Shown one piece after another: positions 33,287-43,244 of a stretch of DNA of 64,000 nt; position 1 is the stretch's first letter, and each line of letters begins with the position of its first letter. The position numbers and the translations under genes are program-made. The notes under the pieces are model-generated. The model had not been told where the DNA came from. It made no database searches and was given only the letters and a program-made list of their open reading frames with translations. Source of the stretch: Aureimonas altamirensis (GTDB lineage: Bacteria; Pseudomonadota; Alphaproteobacteria; Rhizobiales; Rhizobiaceae); NCBI RefSeq assembly GCF_023702225.1, contig NZ_JAMQCO010000007.1, positions 186,001 through 250,000 on the forward strand, written 5' to 3'.

Positions 33287-34675
33287 ATGTCTGCGGCGCT
33301 GCCGAATTCCGTCTATGCGAGGGATGTGGAATATATCCTCCATCCCGTCACCAATGCCCGCAAGCATGAGGAGACCGGCCCCATCGTGATCGACCGGGGC
33401 GAAGGCATCTATGTCTTCGACGATCAGGGCAAGCAGTATATCGAGGCGATGGCCGGCCTGTGGAGCGTGGCCGTCGGCTTCGGCGAGAAGCGCATCGCGG
33501 ATGCCGCCTATGCCCAGCTCCAGAAGCTGCCCTATTACCACACGTTCAGCCACAAGACGAACGAGCCATCGGTGGACCTGGCGGAAACGCTGGTCAAGAT
33601 GACGCCGGCCAGCGTCAACCGGGTGTTCTTCACCAATTCCGGCTCGGAAGCCAACGACACCGTCGTCAAGCTGATCTGGTATTACAACAATGCGCGCGGC
33701 CGCCCGGAAAAGAAGAAGTTCCTGTCGCGCCAGAATGCCTACCACGGCATCACCATGGTATCCGGGTCGCTGACCGGACTGCCGGTCAACCACCGCGATT
33801 TCGACCTGCCGATCATCCCGGTGCGGCACCTGACCTGCCCGCATTACTGGCGCTTCGGCCAGCCCGGTGAAACGGAAGCGCAGTTCACCGAGCGGCTCGC
33901 GCAGGAGCTCGAGGACACGATCGCGACGGAGGGGGCGGAAACCATCGCCGCCTTCATCGGCGAGCCGCTGATGGGCGCCGGCGGCGTGCTGCCGCCGCCG
34001 GAGGGCTATTGGGCGCGCGTGCAGGAAATCTGCCGCAAGCACGATATACTGATCGTCGCGGACGAGGTCATCAACGGCTTCGGACGTCTCGGCACCACCT
34101 TCGCCTGTGAATATTACGGTATCGAGCCCGACGTGCTGGTGACCTCCAAGCAGATCGCCTCGTCCTACGCGCCGTTGGCGGCGGTGCTGATCTCCGACGC
34201 GATCTACCAGGGGATTGCCGACAACACGGCAAAGATCGGCACGCTCGGCCATGGCTTCACGACGACGGGGCATCCCGTGTCCTGCGCCATCGCCAACGAG
34301 AACCTCGCCATCATCCGCGAGCGTAACCTTGTCGAGAATGCCGCGCGCTCCGGCGCAGTCCTGCAGGAAGAGCTGAAGCGTTTCCGCGACCATCCGCTGG
34401 TCGGCGACGTACGGGGCGTCGGCCTGATCGCGGCGGTGGAACTTGTGGCGGACAAGGCGACCAAGGCGCGCTTCGACCCCGTAGGCCGGGCGGGCGGGAC
34501 ACTCTTCGCCAAGGGGCACGAACATGGCGTGATCATCCGCGCCATCGGCGACCAGATCGCCTTCTGCCCGCCGCTCATCATCACGGAAGGCGAGGTGCGG
34601 GAGATGGTCTCCCGCTTCGGCAAGGCGCTGGACGACACCTATGCCGCCCTCAAGGCGGACGGCACCGTAGCCTGA
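33287..34675 (+). CDS. class III aminotransferase (omega-amine:pyruvate type)
   Basis: 462 residues. PLP-binding features of class III transaminases are visible: GSEAND at 119-124, D259 in VADEVINGFGR, and the Schiff-base lysine K288 in VTSKQIASSYAPLAA. It resembles omega-amino acid or putrescine:pyruvate aminotransferases, which remove a terminal amine to give an aldehyde. It follows the transporter after 76 bases with its own ribosome site (AAAGGAACTGCCATC). Combined with the HisD-family dehydrogenase, a route of import, transamination and oxidation is likely. The substrate is unknown. Confidence 0.9.
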   Translation: MSAALPNSVYARDVEYILHPVTNARKHEETGPIVIDRGEGIYVFDDQGKQYIEAMAGLWSVAVGFGEKRIADAAYAQLQKLPYYHTFSHKTNEPSVDLAETLVKMTPASVNRVFFTNSGSEANDTVVKLIWYYNNARGRPEKKKFLSRQNAYHGITMVSGSLTGLPVNHRDFDLPIIPVRHLTCPHYWRFGQPGETEAQFTERLAQELEDTIATEGAETIAAFIGEPLMGAGGVLPPPEGYWARVQEICRKHDILIVADEVINGFGRLGTTFACEYYGIEPDVLVTSKQIASSYAPLAAVLISDAIYQGIADNTAKIGTLGHGFTTTGHPVSCAIANENLAIIRERNLVENAARSGAVLQEELKRFRDHPLVGDVRGVGLIAAVELVADKATKARFDPVGRAGGTLFAKGHEHGVIIRAIGDQIAFCPPLIITEGEVREMVSRFGKALDDTYAALKADGTVA

Positions 34676-34692
34676 CCTTCGATCGACGCTGT

Positions 34693-34728
34693 CAAAGGGC
34701 CGGGGCAAAGGCTTCGGCTCTTTGTTTT
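34693..34728 (+). terminator. rho-independent terminator after the aminotransferase gene
   Basis: CAAAGGGCCG (34693-34702) pairs with CGGCTCTTTG (34715-34724), 10 pairs with one G-T, with a 12-base loop and TTTT following. It ends the transporter/aminotransferase operon 18 bases after the stop. Confidence 0.7.
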
Positions 34729-34758
34729 GCAGATTTTTTAATTTTTGAGAGTGAAAGC

Positions 34759-34828
34759 CATTTGAGTATCTAGTGTGATAGGCAACGTGCGTTGAATATC
34801 ACATCTTCCGCTTTATGAGACTCAAATG
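34759..34828 (+). promoter_or_regulatory. nested inverted repeats covering the fic start codon
   Basis: Outer arms CATTTGAGT (34759-34767) and ACTCAAATG (34820-34828) are perfectly complementary over 9 bases, and the right arm ends with the fic ATG. Inner arms TGTGATA (34774-34780) and TATCACA (34797-34803) are perfect over 7 bases. As RNA this could fold and hide the start codon; as DNA it could be a double operator. Confidence 0.55.
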
Positions 34829-35962
34829 AGCGACATTCGCAACTTCGACTTCAACGATGCGGTCGATTACCATTATGGTCGTTTCCCGCCGCGCTCGCTT
34901 GATGCGGGACGGCTGATCGGCCCAATCGCGTCGGCCTCCGCAGCGCTTGCCAGATACGATCAGATGCTGAAGGGGATGCACAACAGCGAAATCCTGCTGA
35001 CTCCTCTCCGCAGTCAGGAAGCCGTTGTCTCATCTCGAATGGAGGGGACGATAAGCACGCTGGATGAGGTACTGCAATACGGTGCCGATCAGGAGGGTGA
35101 TGATGCACCACCCGAGTCGGGTTACCGAAGCGAAGCAGTAGAAGTGTTCCTCTATGGGCGCGCCTTGACCTACGCCCAACGCAGCCTTGAGGACAACGCA
35201 CCGCTTTCGCCCTGGCTCATTCGTTCGGCCCACCGTGTCCTTCTGGGTTTCGGACGAGGAGCCCACCTGGCGCCGGGAGACTTCAAGACCGAGCAGAATT
35301 ACCTTGCGGACAGGTCGCGTCGCAAAATCCAGTTCGTGCCGATCCGACCAGAGCAGCTTGATGTGGGCCTCGAGCGGCTATTCGCCTTTATCGAGGATGA
35401 CCAGTGCCAGATACTTTTGCGCACGGCCATCGCCCATCTCGAGTTTGAGGCACTTCACCCATTCAAGGATGGGAACGGCCGTATCGGCCGCATGATCATC
35501 ACGTTGATGCTTTGGAAGTTCGGCGCCATCAGCGCACCGCACTTCTATATCAGTAACTATCTGGAAGATCGTCGTGATGAATATATCGACAGAATGCGAG
35601 AAGTCTCGCGCAGCGATGACTGGACCGGATGGGCGGTGTTTTTCCTCGAAGCCTTGGAAGCGCAGGCCAACAAGAACCTTGCTACCGCCGAGTCCATCCG
35701 CATTCTTTACGACACGCTCAAGAAGGATTTCCCCAAGCTCCTGAACTCACAATGGAGCACCGCGGCGCTCGACTTCCTGTTCTCCAGACCGGTTTTCAGG
35801 AACAACGTTTTTACATCACGATCGGGGATTCCGGCCCCGACGGCGCACCGCTTCACCCGCGTATTGGTCGAGAGCGGACTTCTGCAGACGATAGAAGCAT
35901 CTGCAGGCCGACGGCCTGCACTCTATCGGTTCGAACCCTTGCTAAAGCTTGTCCGCGACTAA
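34826..35962 (+). CDS. Fic-domain protein, class II (self-inhibited AMPylase)
   Basis: 378 residues. The Fic motif HPFKDGNGRIGR starts at H211 and is complete, so transfer of AMP (or another nucleotide part) to a target hydroxyl is expected. The N-terminal inhibitory helix carries S69-x-x-x-E73-G74 in SSRMEGT, which marks class II Fic proteins that restrain themselves without a separate antitoxin. The C-terminal 80 residues look like a winged helix (TAHRFTRVLVESGLLQT). Base composition is visibly lower in GC than in the neighbours. Its last 21 bases overlap the convergent kinase gene. The start codon is part of an inverted repeat. The target protein is unknown. Confidence 0.9.
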   Translation: MSDIRNFDFNDAVDYHYGRFPPRSLDAGRLIGPIASASAALARYDQMLKGMHNSEILLTPLRSQEAVVSSRMEGTISTLDEVLQYGADQEGDDAPPESGYRSEAVEVFLYGRALTYAQRSLEDNAPLSPWLIRSAHRVLLGFGRGAHLAPGDFKTEQNYLADRSRRKIQFVPIRPEQLDVGLERLFAFIEDDQCQILLRTAIAHLEFEALHPFKDGNGRIGRMIITLMLWKFGAISAPHFYISNYLEDRRDEYIDRMREVSRSDDWTGWAVFFLEALEAQANKNLATAESIRILYDTLKKDFPKLLNSQWSTAALDFLFSRPVFRNNVFTSRSGIPAPTAHRFTRVLVESGLLQTIEASAGRRPALYRFEPLLKLVRD

Positions 35963-38563
35963 GCCTGCCGGCGCGGCGACACCACCGAACACCCCGGAAA
36001 TGGCCTTCTCGAGCCCACGCATGTCGTAGGGCTTGGACAGGATTGTGGTGCGTGCCGGGTCGAAAGCCTCGATGCCGTCGACATGCCTGTCGCCCGTGGC
36101 GAACACGATGCCTATTTCGGGGCGCAGTTCCAGCGCGCGCCGCGCCAGTTCCGGCCCCGAAATCCCGGGCAGGTTCACATCCGTCACCAGCACGTTCACC
36201 GGCATGGTCTGCAGCGCGGTCGTCGCCTCTTCCGCACTGCCGGCCTCGACCACGAGATGCCCCATTTCCTTCAGGAGTTCGGCCGTGTTCATGCGGATCA
36301 TCATGTCGTCTTCGACCAGCATGACCGAAATGCCGACGACATTGGCCTTCTTGCCGTCACTGCCCGTGGCCGTGGCGTCGGCCGGGGGCAGCGGCGCCGC
36401 GCCCGAATTGACCTGCGCCTGGTTCGCCAACACATGGCGCACCTTCCGCGCGAGCGCCTCGCGCGTGTACGGCTTGGACAGAAGGTTGACCCCGGCATCC
36501 AGCCGGCCGCCATGCACGATCGAATTCTCCGTGTAGCCCGAGGTGAACAGAACCGCGACGCCCGGCAGGCGCTCGCGCGTCTTGCGGGCAAGCTCGGGGC
36601 TTTTCAGCGCGCCCGGCATGACCACGTCCGTAAACAGAAGGTCGATCGGGATGCCGCTTTCCACCACGCTCAGCGCGGAAGTCGCATCCACCGCCTTCAG
36701 GACGCGATAGCCGAGTTCGCCCAGCATCTCGACGACGGTGGCGCGCACCTCGTCGTCGTCTTCCACCACCAGGACGGTTTCCGTGCCGCCGGACACAGGC
36801 CCGTTGTCCACTTCGACTTCCAGGTCTTCCGCCTCGACGGCGCGCGGCAAGTACAGCCGGATCGTGGTCCCGTGGCCGGGTTCCGAATAGATCTTCACGT
36901 GCCCGCCCGACTGCTTGACGAAACCGTAGACCATCGACAGGCCGAGGCCCGAACCCTTGCCTTCGCTCTTGGTGGAGAAGAAGGGCTCGTAGACGCGCTC
37001 CATCACCTCCGGCGTCATGCCGCAGCCGGTGTCCGAAACCGCCAGCATCACGTACTGGCCGGGCGTCACCTCCTCGTGCGCACGCGCATAGTCGTCGTCC
37101 AGGCTGGCGTTGCCGAGTTCGATCGTCAGCCGCCCCTGCCCGTCCATCGCATCGCGCGCGTTGATCGCAAGGTTCAATAACGCGTTCTCGATCTGTGTCG
37201 GGTCGATGAAGGTGTTCCACAGGCCGCCGCCGACCACCGTCTCGACCTCGATCCCCTCGCCGATGGCACGGCGCAGCATATCGTCCATGCCGCGCACGAA
37301 GCGCGTCACGTTGACGACCTTGGGCTCCAGCGCCTGCCGCCGGCCGAAAGCCAGCAATTGCGCCGCCAGCTTCGATCCGCGGGATACGCCGGCCATGGCA
37401 TTGGCGACGCGGCGCTCTGCCCGTTCATTGCCGGCGATGTCGTTGGCCAGCAATTGCAGATTGCCGGACACCACCTGCAGCAGATTGTTGAAATCGTGCG
37501 CGACGCCGCCGGTCAGCTTGCCGATGCTCTCCATCTTCTGCGCCTGCGCCAGGGCGATCTCGGCCTGGCGCCTTTCGGCGATGGCCTCCACGATGCGGGT
37601 CTCCAGCGTCTCGTTGAGCTGGCGGAGCTGGTCTTCGGCACGCTGGCGGTGGCGGATCTGGCGCTCGAGCTGTTCGGCATGCTCCTGCAGGGCGATCTCC
37701 TGCCGGTGCTTTTCCGTGACGTCCGTATGGACGCCGACCCATTCGCGGATGCTGCCGTCGTCGCCAAGGCTCGGCACGGCGCGGATGGAGAACCAGCGCC
37801 ATTCGCCATCCTTGCGGCGCACGCGATGCTGGAAAACGAAGGTCTTTCGCTCGGCGACCGCCTCGTTCCATGCGGCGACGCTCGCCGCACGGTCATCCGG
37901 GTGGACGGCTTCGGACCAGCCGAAACCCGCGCATTCCTCTTGCGTCTGGCCGGTCAGCGCCTGCCAGCCCGGCTGCGGGCCGGACATGCGCCCCTCGGGA
38001 TCATTGGTCCAGACGATCCCGTCCACCGCCGCCACGGCCGCTTCGAAACGCCTGGTGCTGTGCAGCAGCTCGCGCCGCATGCGGACACGGCCCGTATTCT
38101 CGACCACGGTGCACAACACGCCGCCGACGGTATCCTCGTCGATGTAGATCGGCGTGTAGAAAAGGTCGAAATACACCTCCTCCATCACGCCGCTGCGGTT
38201 CAGCACCATCAACTGGTCATGGAAAGCCTGCACCTCGCCGCGCATGCCGGTTTCCAGCACCTGGCGATTGAAGTCCCAGATCTCGGGCCACACCTCGTCG
38301 ACGCGTCCGCCGAAAGCATGCGGATGATGGCGCCCGGCAATGGCGATATAGCCGTCATTGTAGATCATCCGGTGCTCCGGGCCCCACATCAGGACCTTCG
38401 GCACCGGGGAATCGATCATCACGTCCACGGTGACGCGCAGGTTCGGGCACCAGCTTTCGAGCGGGCCCAGCCCCGTCAAGTGCCAGTCGTAGGCACGCAG
38501 AAGCGCGCCCGTATCACCGCCGCGCGGTGGTTTGGAGCCGAAGGATATGGCCTGGTCGGTCAT
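35942..38563 (-). CDS. hybrid sensor histidine kinase with two receiver domains
   Basis: 873 residues, no membrane span seen, so probably cytoplasmic. Order: PAS-like domain about 35-160; PAS/PAC about 170-285 with RRKDGEWRWFSIRAVPS; coiled coil about 285-345; phosphoacceptor H356 in GVAHDFNNLL; ATPase domain with NLAINARDAM and GSGLGLSMV; first receiver about 596-715 with D646 in FTDVVMP; second receiver about 746-862 with D795 in VTDVNLP. The H-box GGVAHDFNNLLQ is of the large rhizobial PAS-kinase type. No output regulator lies beside it. It converges with fic, overlapping by 21 bases. Confidence 0.93.
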   Translation of the reverse strand: MTDQAISFGSKPPRGGDTGALLRAYDWHLTGLGPLESWCPNLRVTVDVMIDSPVPKVLMWGPEHRMIYNDGYIAIAGRHHPHAFGGRVDEVWPEIWDFNRQVLETGMRGEVQAFHDQLMVLNRSGVMEEVYFDLFYTPIYIDEDTVGGVLCTVVENTGRVRMRRELLHSTRRFEAAVAAVDGIVWTNDPEGRMSGPQPGWQALTGQTQEECAGFGWSEAVHPDDRAASVAAWNEAVAERKTFVFQHRVRRKDGEWRWFSIRAVPSLGDDGSIREWVGVHTDVTEKHRQEIALQEHAEQLERQIRHRQRAEDQLRQLNETLETRIVEAIAERRQAEIALAQAQKMESIGKLTGGVAHDFNNLLQVVSGNLQLLANDIAGNERAERRVANAMAGVSRGSKLAAQLLAFGRRQALEPKVVNVTRFVRGMDDMLRRAIGEGIEVETVVGGGLWNTFIDPTQIENALLNLAINARDAMDGQGRLTIELGNASLDDDYARAHEEVTPGQYVMLAVSDTGCGMTPEVMERVYEPFFSTKSEGKGSGLGLSMVYGFVKQSGGHVKIYSEPGHGTTIRLYLPRAVEAEDLEVEVDNGPVSGGTETVLVVEDDDEVRATVVEMLGELGYRVLKAVDATSALSVVESGIPIDLLFTDVVMPGALKSPELARKTRERLPGVAVLFTSGYTENSIVHGGRLDAGVNLLSKPYTREALARKVRHVLANQAQVNSGAAPLPPADATATGSDGKKANVVGISVMLVEDDMMIRMNTAELLKEMGHLVVEAGSAEEATTALQTMPVNVLVTDVNLPGISGPELARRALELRPEIGIVFATGDRHVDGIEAFDPARTTILSKPYDMRGLEKAISGVFGGVAAPAGLVADKL

Positions 38564-38632
38564 CTTGGTTCTCGATGGTGGAACGCAGCCTATATGTCTG
38601 TTTCCGCCTGAAAATCAAAATGAAATCTGCGG

Positions 38633-39514
38633 TTATCGTGTCACATTTGCACGCCGCTCGGCGGCCGTCAGGGTGTTCTGCAGCAGGAAGGCGATCGTCA
38701 TCGGTCCGACACCGCCGGGAACCGGCGTGATGGCGCCCGCAACCGCGATCGCTTCGTCGAAGGCGACGTCGCCGACCAGGCGGCCCTTTGCCTGACCTTC
38801 GGCCGGCGGCAGCCGGTTGATGCCGACATCGATGACGGTTGCGCCCGGCTTGATCCAGTCGCCCTTCACCATCTCCGCCCGGCCGACCGCGGGTACGAGG
38901 ATATCCGCCGTGCGGCACAGGCTTGCCAGGTCCTGCGTGCGCGAATGGGCCATCGTCACCGTCGCGTTGGCGTTGAGCAGCAATTGCGCCACCGGCTTGC
39001 CGACCAGGTTCGAGCGCCCGATGACGACGGCGGTGAGGCCGTCCATGCGCGGACGCACGCTGCGCGCCAGGTGCATTGCCCCCATCGGCGTGCACGGTAC
39101 GAGGCCCGGCAGTCCGGCAACGAGGCGACCGGCATTTTCCGGGTGGAGCCCGTCCACGTCCTTGGCGGGATCGATCGCCAGGATGACCGGCCCCGCATCC
39201 AGCGGAGCGGGCAGCGGCAATTGCACCAGGATGCCGTCGACGGCATCGTCGGCGTTCAGGCGGCGAACCAGCGCCAGGAGATCGTCCTGCGCCGTATCGG
39301 CGGCAAGGCGATGCTCGAAGCTTTCCATGCCGGCCTCGCGCGTCAGCCGCACCTTGGAGGCGACATAGACTTCGCTGGCGGGATCGTTGCCCACCAGCAC
39401 CACGGCCAGGCCAGGCCTGCGGCCGTGGCGCGCCGAAAACGCTGCGGCCCTTTCCGCCACCGCCGCGCGGACCTTTGCGGATTCGGCCTTGCCGTCGATC
39501 AGTTTGCCCTGCAT
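38633..39514 (-). CDS. folD: methylenetetrahydrofolate dehydrogenase / methenyl-THF cyclohydrolase
   Basis: 293 residues. A bifunctional cytoplasmic enzyme that interconverts 5,10-methylene-THF, methenyl-THF and 10-formyl-THF with NADP. Landmarks are the catalytic region YVASKVRL with its lysine, [18 protein letters not shown] and the NADP-binding [20 protein letters not shown] at 39514 is chosen; upstream in-frame residues lack similarity. It starts 10 bases after the purU stop, forming a two-gene one-carbon operon: PurU releases formate and THF from the 10-formyl-THF that FolD makes. Confidence 0.96.
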   Translation of the reverse strand: MQGKLIDGKAESAKVRAAVAERAAAFSARHGRRPGLAVVLVGNDPASEVYVASKVRLTREAGMESFEHRLAADTAQDDLLALVRRLNADDAVDGILVQLPLPAPLDAGPVILAIDPAKDVDGLHPENAGRLVAGLPGLVPCTPMGAMHLARSVRPRMDGLTAVVIGRSNLVGKPVAQLLLNANATVTMAHSRTQDLASLCRTADILVPAVGRAEMVKGDWIKPGATVIDVGINRLPPAEGQAKGRLVGDVAFDEAIAVAGAITPVPGGVGPMTIAFLLQNTLTAAERRANVTR

Positions 39515-39524
39515 GGGAAATCCC

Positions 39525-40385
39525 TCAATCCCGGAATACGACGGTCTTGGCACCGTTCGGTATGACACGGCCTTCCAGATGCCAGGTGATCGCACGCGCC
39601 AGGACGCGGCGTTCGATATCGCGCCCCTTGCGGACGAGATCCTCCGGCGTGTCGTGGTGGGCGATGCGCTCCACGTCCTGCTCGATGATCGGCCCTTCGT
39701 CGAGATCGGCCGTCACGTAGTGCGCCGTCGCACCGATCAGCTTGACCCCGCGGTGATGCGCCTGGTGGTAGGGCCGCGCCCCTTTGAACCCCGGCAGGAA
39801 GGAGTGGTGGATGTTGATGCAGCGGCCGGCCAGCTTCGCGGCCAGCCCATCCGACAGGATCTGCATGTAGCGCGCCAGCACGACGAGGTCGGCCCCTGTC
39901 CGCTGCACGACGCGCCAGACGTCCGCCTCCTGCTCCAGCTTGGTCTGTCTGGTCACGGGCAGATAGTGGAAGGGGATATCCGCAAGATCGAGATGCGCAT
40001 AGCTCTCGCGCGGGTAGTTGGCGACGATGCCGACGATGTCCATGGCCAGTTCGCCGATGCGCCAGCGATACAGGAGATCGGCGAGGCAATGGTCGAAGCG
40101 CGAGACGAGGATGAGAACCTTCTGGCGCCGGGCCGCGCAATTGAGGCTCCAGTCCATGTCGTGGCGCTGCGCAACCGCGTCGAAGGCGCTGCGCAGCGCT
40201 TCGCTGTCGCTGCCGGCCTCGACGAAATTGAAGCGGACCCGCATGAAGAAGCGGCCGGTTTCCGCGTCGTCGAACTGGTGCGCCTCGCGGATGTCGGCGC
40301 CATGCTCGTAGAGGTGGCGCGACACCGAGGCCACGATGCCCGGCTTGTTCGGGCACGACAGCGACAGGACATACTGGTCGGGCAT
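39525..40385 (-). CDS. purU: formyltetrahydrofolate deformylase
   Basis: 286 residues: N-terminal ACT domain ([21 protein letters not shown] in two blocks) and a C-terminal formyltransferase-fold hydrolase with [19 protein letters not shown] and the aspartate of DEGPIIEQD. It hydrolyses 10-formyl-THF to formate and THF, balancing one-carbon pools and supplying formate. ATG at 40385 is preferred since it begins directly before the ACT domain; an ATG at 40415 would add ten unrelated residues. Confidence 0.95.
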   Translation of the reverse strand: MPDQYVLSLSCPNKPGIVASVSRHLYEHGADIREAHQFDDAETGRFFMRVRFNFVEAGSDSEALRSAFDAVAQRHDMDWSLNCAARRQKVLILVSRFDHCLADLLYRWRIGELAMDIVGIVANYPRESYAHLDLADIPFHYLPVTRQTKLEQEADVWRVVQRTGADLVVLARYMQILSDGLAAKLAGRCINIHHSFLPGFKGARPYHQAHHRGVKLIGATAHYVTADLDEGPIIEQDVERIAHHDTPEDLVRKGRDIERRVLARAITWHLEGRVIPNGAKTVVFRD

Positions 40386-40458
40386 GGCGGCGACTCCACG
40401 GAAGGGATGTTGCACCGCCTATAGATCATCCCGGCCCTTGCGCAAACCGCGTTACGCC

Positions 40459-41646
40459 TCACCGGCGCTGGTTGTAGACGTCGATGCAGACGGCTCCCAG
40501 GAGCACGATGCCCTTGATGACCTGCTGGTAATCGATGCCGATGCCCAGGATGGACATGCCATTGTTCATGACGCCCATGATGAAGGCGCCGATCACCGCG
40601 CCCACCACCTTGCCGACACCGCCATAGGCCGAAGCGCCGCCGATGAAGCAGGCTGCGATGACGTCCAGCTCGAAGCCGAGGCCCGCCTTGGGGGTTGCCG
40701 TGTTCAGCCGCGCGGCAAAGATCAGGCCCGCCAGCGCCGCCAGGACGCCCATGTTGACGAATGTCAGGAAGGTCAGTCGCTCGGTCATGACGCCCGAGAG
40801 CTTCGCCGCCTTCTCGTTGCCGCCGACGGCATAGATCTGCCGCCCGATGGTGGTCCGGTTGGCGACGAAGGCGTAAAGCGCGATCAGCGCCACCATGATG
40901 ATGAGCACGTTGGGCAGGCCGCGCAGCGATGCGAGCAGGTAGGTGAAATAGGTGATCACGCAGAAGAGCACGATGTTCTTCAGGACGAAGAAGCCGTAGG
41001 GCTCCGTTTCGGTCTGGTGGCGCTGCTGGCGCGCCCTGTTGCGGAAGTTGAGATAGACCAGCCCCAGCGCCAGCACGGTGCCGAGGATCAGCGACGTCAG
41101 CTTCAGCCCCGGCGTCGCGAAGACATCGGGGATGAACCCGGACGACAGGCGCTGGAAGGTGGTCGGAAAGGGCCCGACGGAAGCACCGCCGAGCACGGCG
41201 AGGCTGAGCCCCTTGAACACCAGCATGCCCGCCAGCGTCACGATGAAGGAGGGGATGCGCAGATAGGCGACGAACCAGCCCTGCGCCGCCCCGATGGCCG
41301 CTCCGATGGCGAGGCAGATGGCAACGGCGGCGATGGCGGGCATGTCGAGCCTGACCATCAGCACCGCGGCGACCGCGCCCACGAAGCCGGCGACGGAACC
41401 GACCGATAGGTCGATATGGCCCGATACGATCACCAGAAGCATGCCGAGCGCCATGATGACGATATAGCTGTTCTGCAGGATCAGATTGGTCAGGTTCAAC
41501 GGCCGCATCAGCGTACCGTCGGTCATGACCTGGAAGAAGATCATGATCGCAAGCAGCGACAGCAGCATTCCGTATTCGCGCAGATTGTTCTTCAGGAAGC
41601 CGCTATAGCTGCGCGTTTCCCCGATGGTTGCCGGATTGTCGCTCAT
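40459..41646 (-). CDS. gguB: sugar ABC transporter permease (GguB/XylH type)
   Basis: 395 residues, about ten spans, of the ribose/xylose permease family, with [20 protein letters not shown] and [32 protein letters not shown] as long conserved blocks. Size and sequence suit GguB, partner of ChvE and GguA in Agrobacterium and relatives, which import galactose, arabinose, glucose and related sugars. ATG at 41646 overlaps the gguA stop (ATGA). It is the last gene of the galactose operon and is followed by purU, separated by about 73 bases. Confidence 0.92.
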   Translation of the reverse strand: MSDNPATIGETRSYSGFLKNNLREYGMLLSLLAIMIFFQVMTDGTLMRPLNLTNLILQNSYIVIMALGMLLVIVSGHIDLSVGSVAGFVGAVAAVLMVRLDMPAIAAVAICLAIGAAIGAAQGWFVAYLRIPSFIVTLAGMLVFKGLSLAVLGGASVGPFPTTFQRLSSGFIPDVFATPGLKLTSLILGTVLALGLVYLNFRNRARQQRHQTETEPYGFFVLKNIVLFCVITYFTYLLASLRGLPNVLIIMVALIALYAFVANRTTIGRQIYAVGGNEKAAKLSGVMTERLTFLTFVNMGVLAALAGLIFAARLNTATPKAGLGFELDVIAACFIGGASAYGGVGKVVGAVIGAFIMGVMNNGMSILGIGIDYQQVIKGIVLLGAVCIDVYNQRR

Positions 41647-43175
41647 TTCAGGGTCTCCTTGCGCATGATGGCGCGCATGATCTTTTCCTGGCTGGCCTCT
41701 TCCCTGCCGAAGGCGCCGACGAAACTGCCTTCGTTCATGACGAGGATGCGGTCGCAGATGCCCAGCAGTTCCGGCATCTCGGACGAGATCACGATCACCC
41801 CCTTGCCGCTGTCGGCAAGGCCGTTGATGATGGAATAGATTTCATATTTCGCGCCGACGTCGATGCCGCGCGTCGGCTCGTCGAGGATCAGCACTTCCGG
41901 CTCGGAGAAGAGCCATTTCGACAGCACCACCTTCTGCTGGTTGCCGCCCGACAGCTTCCCGGCCTCCTGGTAGACGCTGGACGAGCGGATACGCATCTTC
42001 TGGCGATAGGTGTTGGCGACCCGCAGTTCCTCGATGTCGTCCAGAACGCCGCGCCGCGATACGCCGCGCAGATGCGCAAGCGTGATGTTCTTGCGGATAT
42101 CCTCGTCCAGCAGCAGGCCGAGTTGCTTGCGGTCCTCCGTCACGTAGGCAAGCCCCGCATGGATGGCCGCAGGCACGGTGGACAGGTCCACCGGCTTGCC
42201 GTGCATGGTGGCGGTGCCCCGGATATTGCGCCCCCACGAGCGGCCGAAGACGCTCATGGCGAATTCCGTCCGCCCCGCGCCCATCAGCCCCGCGATGCCG
42301 AGGATTTCACCGGCGCGCAGGTCCAGGCTCAGGCCCTTGACCGCCTGCCGCCCCGGGTGGAGCGGATCCTCCACCGACCAGTCGCGGATGGAAAGGATGG
42401 TTGGGCCGATCTTCGGCTCGCGCTTGGGGAAACGGCTTTCGAGGTCGCGATCCACCATCTTGCGGATGATCTCGTCTTCCTCGACCGGGCCGGCATGGCA
42501 ATCCATGGTGGCGACCGTCCTGCCGTCCCGCAGCACGGTGATGCGGTCGGCCACCTTGGAAATCTCGTTCAGCTTGTGCGAAATCAGGATCGAGGAGATG
42601 CCCTGCCGCCGGAACTCCGTCAGAAGCGCCAGCAGCGCATCGGAGTCGGCCTCGTTCAGGCTGGCGGTCGGCTCGTCGAGGATCAGCAGCTTGACTTCCT
42701 TCGACAGCGCCTTGGCGATCTCGACCAACTGCTGCTTGCCGACGCCGAGATCGGCGATCCTGGTATCGGGGTTCTCCTTCAGGCCCACCTTGCGCAGCAG
42801 CTCGCGGGAGCGCTCGAAGACGGCCGATCGGTCGATCACGCCCAGCCGCGTCGGCGCATTGCCGAGAAAGATGTTCTCGGCGATCGACATCAGGGGGATC
42901 AAGGCGAGTTCCTGATGGATGATGATGATGCCGAGCGCCTCGGAATCGTTCACCGTGCGGAAGCTGCGCTCTTCCCCTTCGAAGAGGATCTGCCCGTCGT
43001 AGCTTCCGTGCGGGTAGACGCCCGACAGCACCTTCATCAGGGTGGACTTGCCGGCGCCGTTCTCGCCGACGACCGCATGGATCTCGGCGGGTTGCACCGC
43101 GAGGTTCACCTCCGACAGGGCCCTGACCCCGGTGAAGGATTTGGAGATGCCCCGCATTTCCAGAATGGCGTTCAT
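41643..43175 (-). CDS. gguA: sugar ABC transporter ATP-binding protein (GguA type)
   Basis: 510 residues, two ABC domains as in MglA/XylG. The N-terminal domain has [17 protein letters not shown] and [16 protein letters not shown]; the C-terminal domain has a degenerate Walker A ([16 protein letters not shown]) and [15 protein letters not shown] with [12 protein letters not shown]. Degeneracy of one site is normal for this family. ATG at 43175 gives [14 protein letters not shown]; the codons upstream are unlikely to be translated. It lies 69 bases after the chvE stop. Confidence 0.94.
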   Translation of the reverse strand: MNAILEMRGISKSFTGVRALSEVNLAVQPAEIHAVVGENGAGKSTLMKVLSGVYPHGSYDGQILFEGEERSFRTVNDSEALGIIIIHQELALIPLMSIAENIFLGNAPTRLGVIDRSAVFERSRELLRKVGLKENPDTRIADLGVGKQQLVEIAKALSKEVKLLILDEPTASLNEADSDALLALLTEFRRQGISSILISHKLNEISKVADRITVLRDGRTVATMDCHAGPVEEDEIIRKMVDRDLESRFPKREPKIGPTILSIRDWSVEDPLHPGRQAVKGLSLDLRAGEILGIAGLMGAGRTEFAMSVFGRSWGRNIRGTATMHGKPVDLSTVPAAIHAGLAYVTEDRKQLGLLLDEDIRKNITLAHLRGVSRRGVLDDIEELRVANTYRQKMRIRSSSVYQEAGKLSGGNQQKVVLSKWLFSEPEVLILDEPTRGIDVGAKYEIYSIINGLADSGKGVIVISSEMPELLGICDRILVMNEGSFVGAFGREEASQEKIMRAIMRKETLK

Positions 43176-43244
43176 GTGCGCCTCCAACGGCCTTGCCGAT
43201 ACCGCAGACGAAAGGGGGCGCCGTCGCCGGCGCCCAATCCATTC

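Noticed and set aside
34826-38563. fic and the hybrid kinase as a toxin-antitoxin pair
   Set aside because: They are convergent, not cotranscribed, and the Fic protein carries its own inhibitory helix, so no separate antitoxin is needed.
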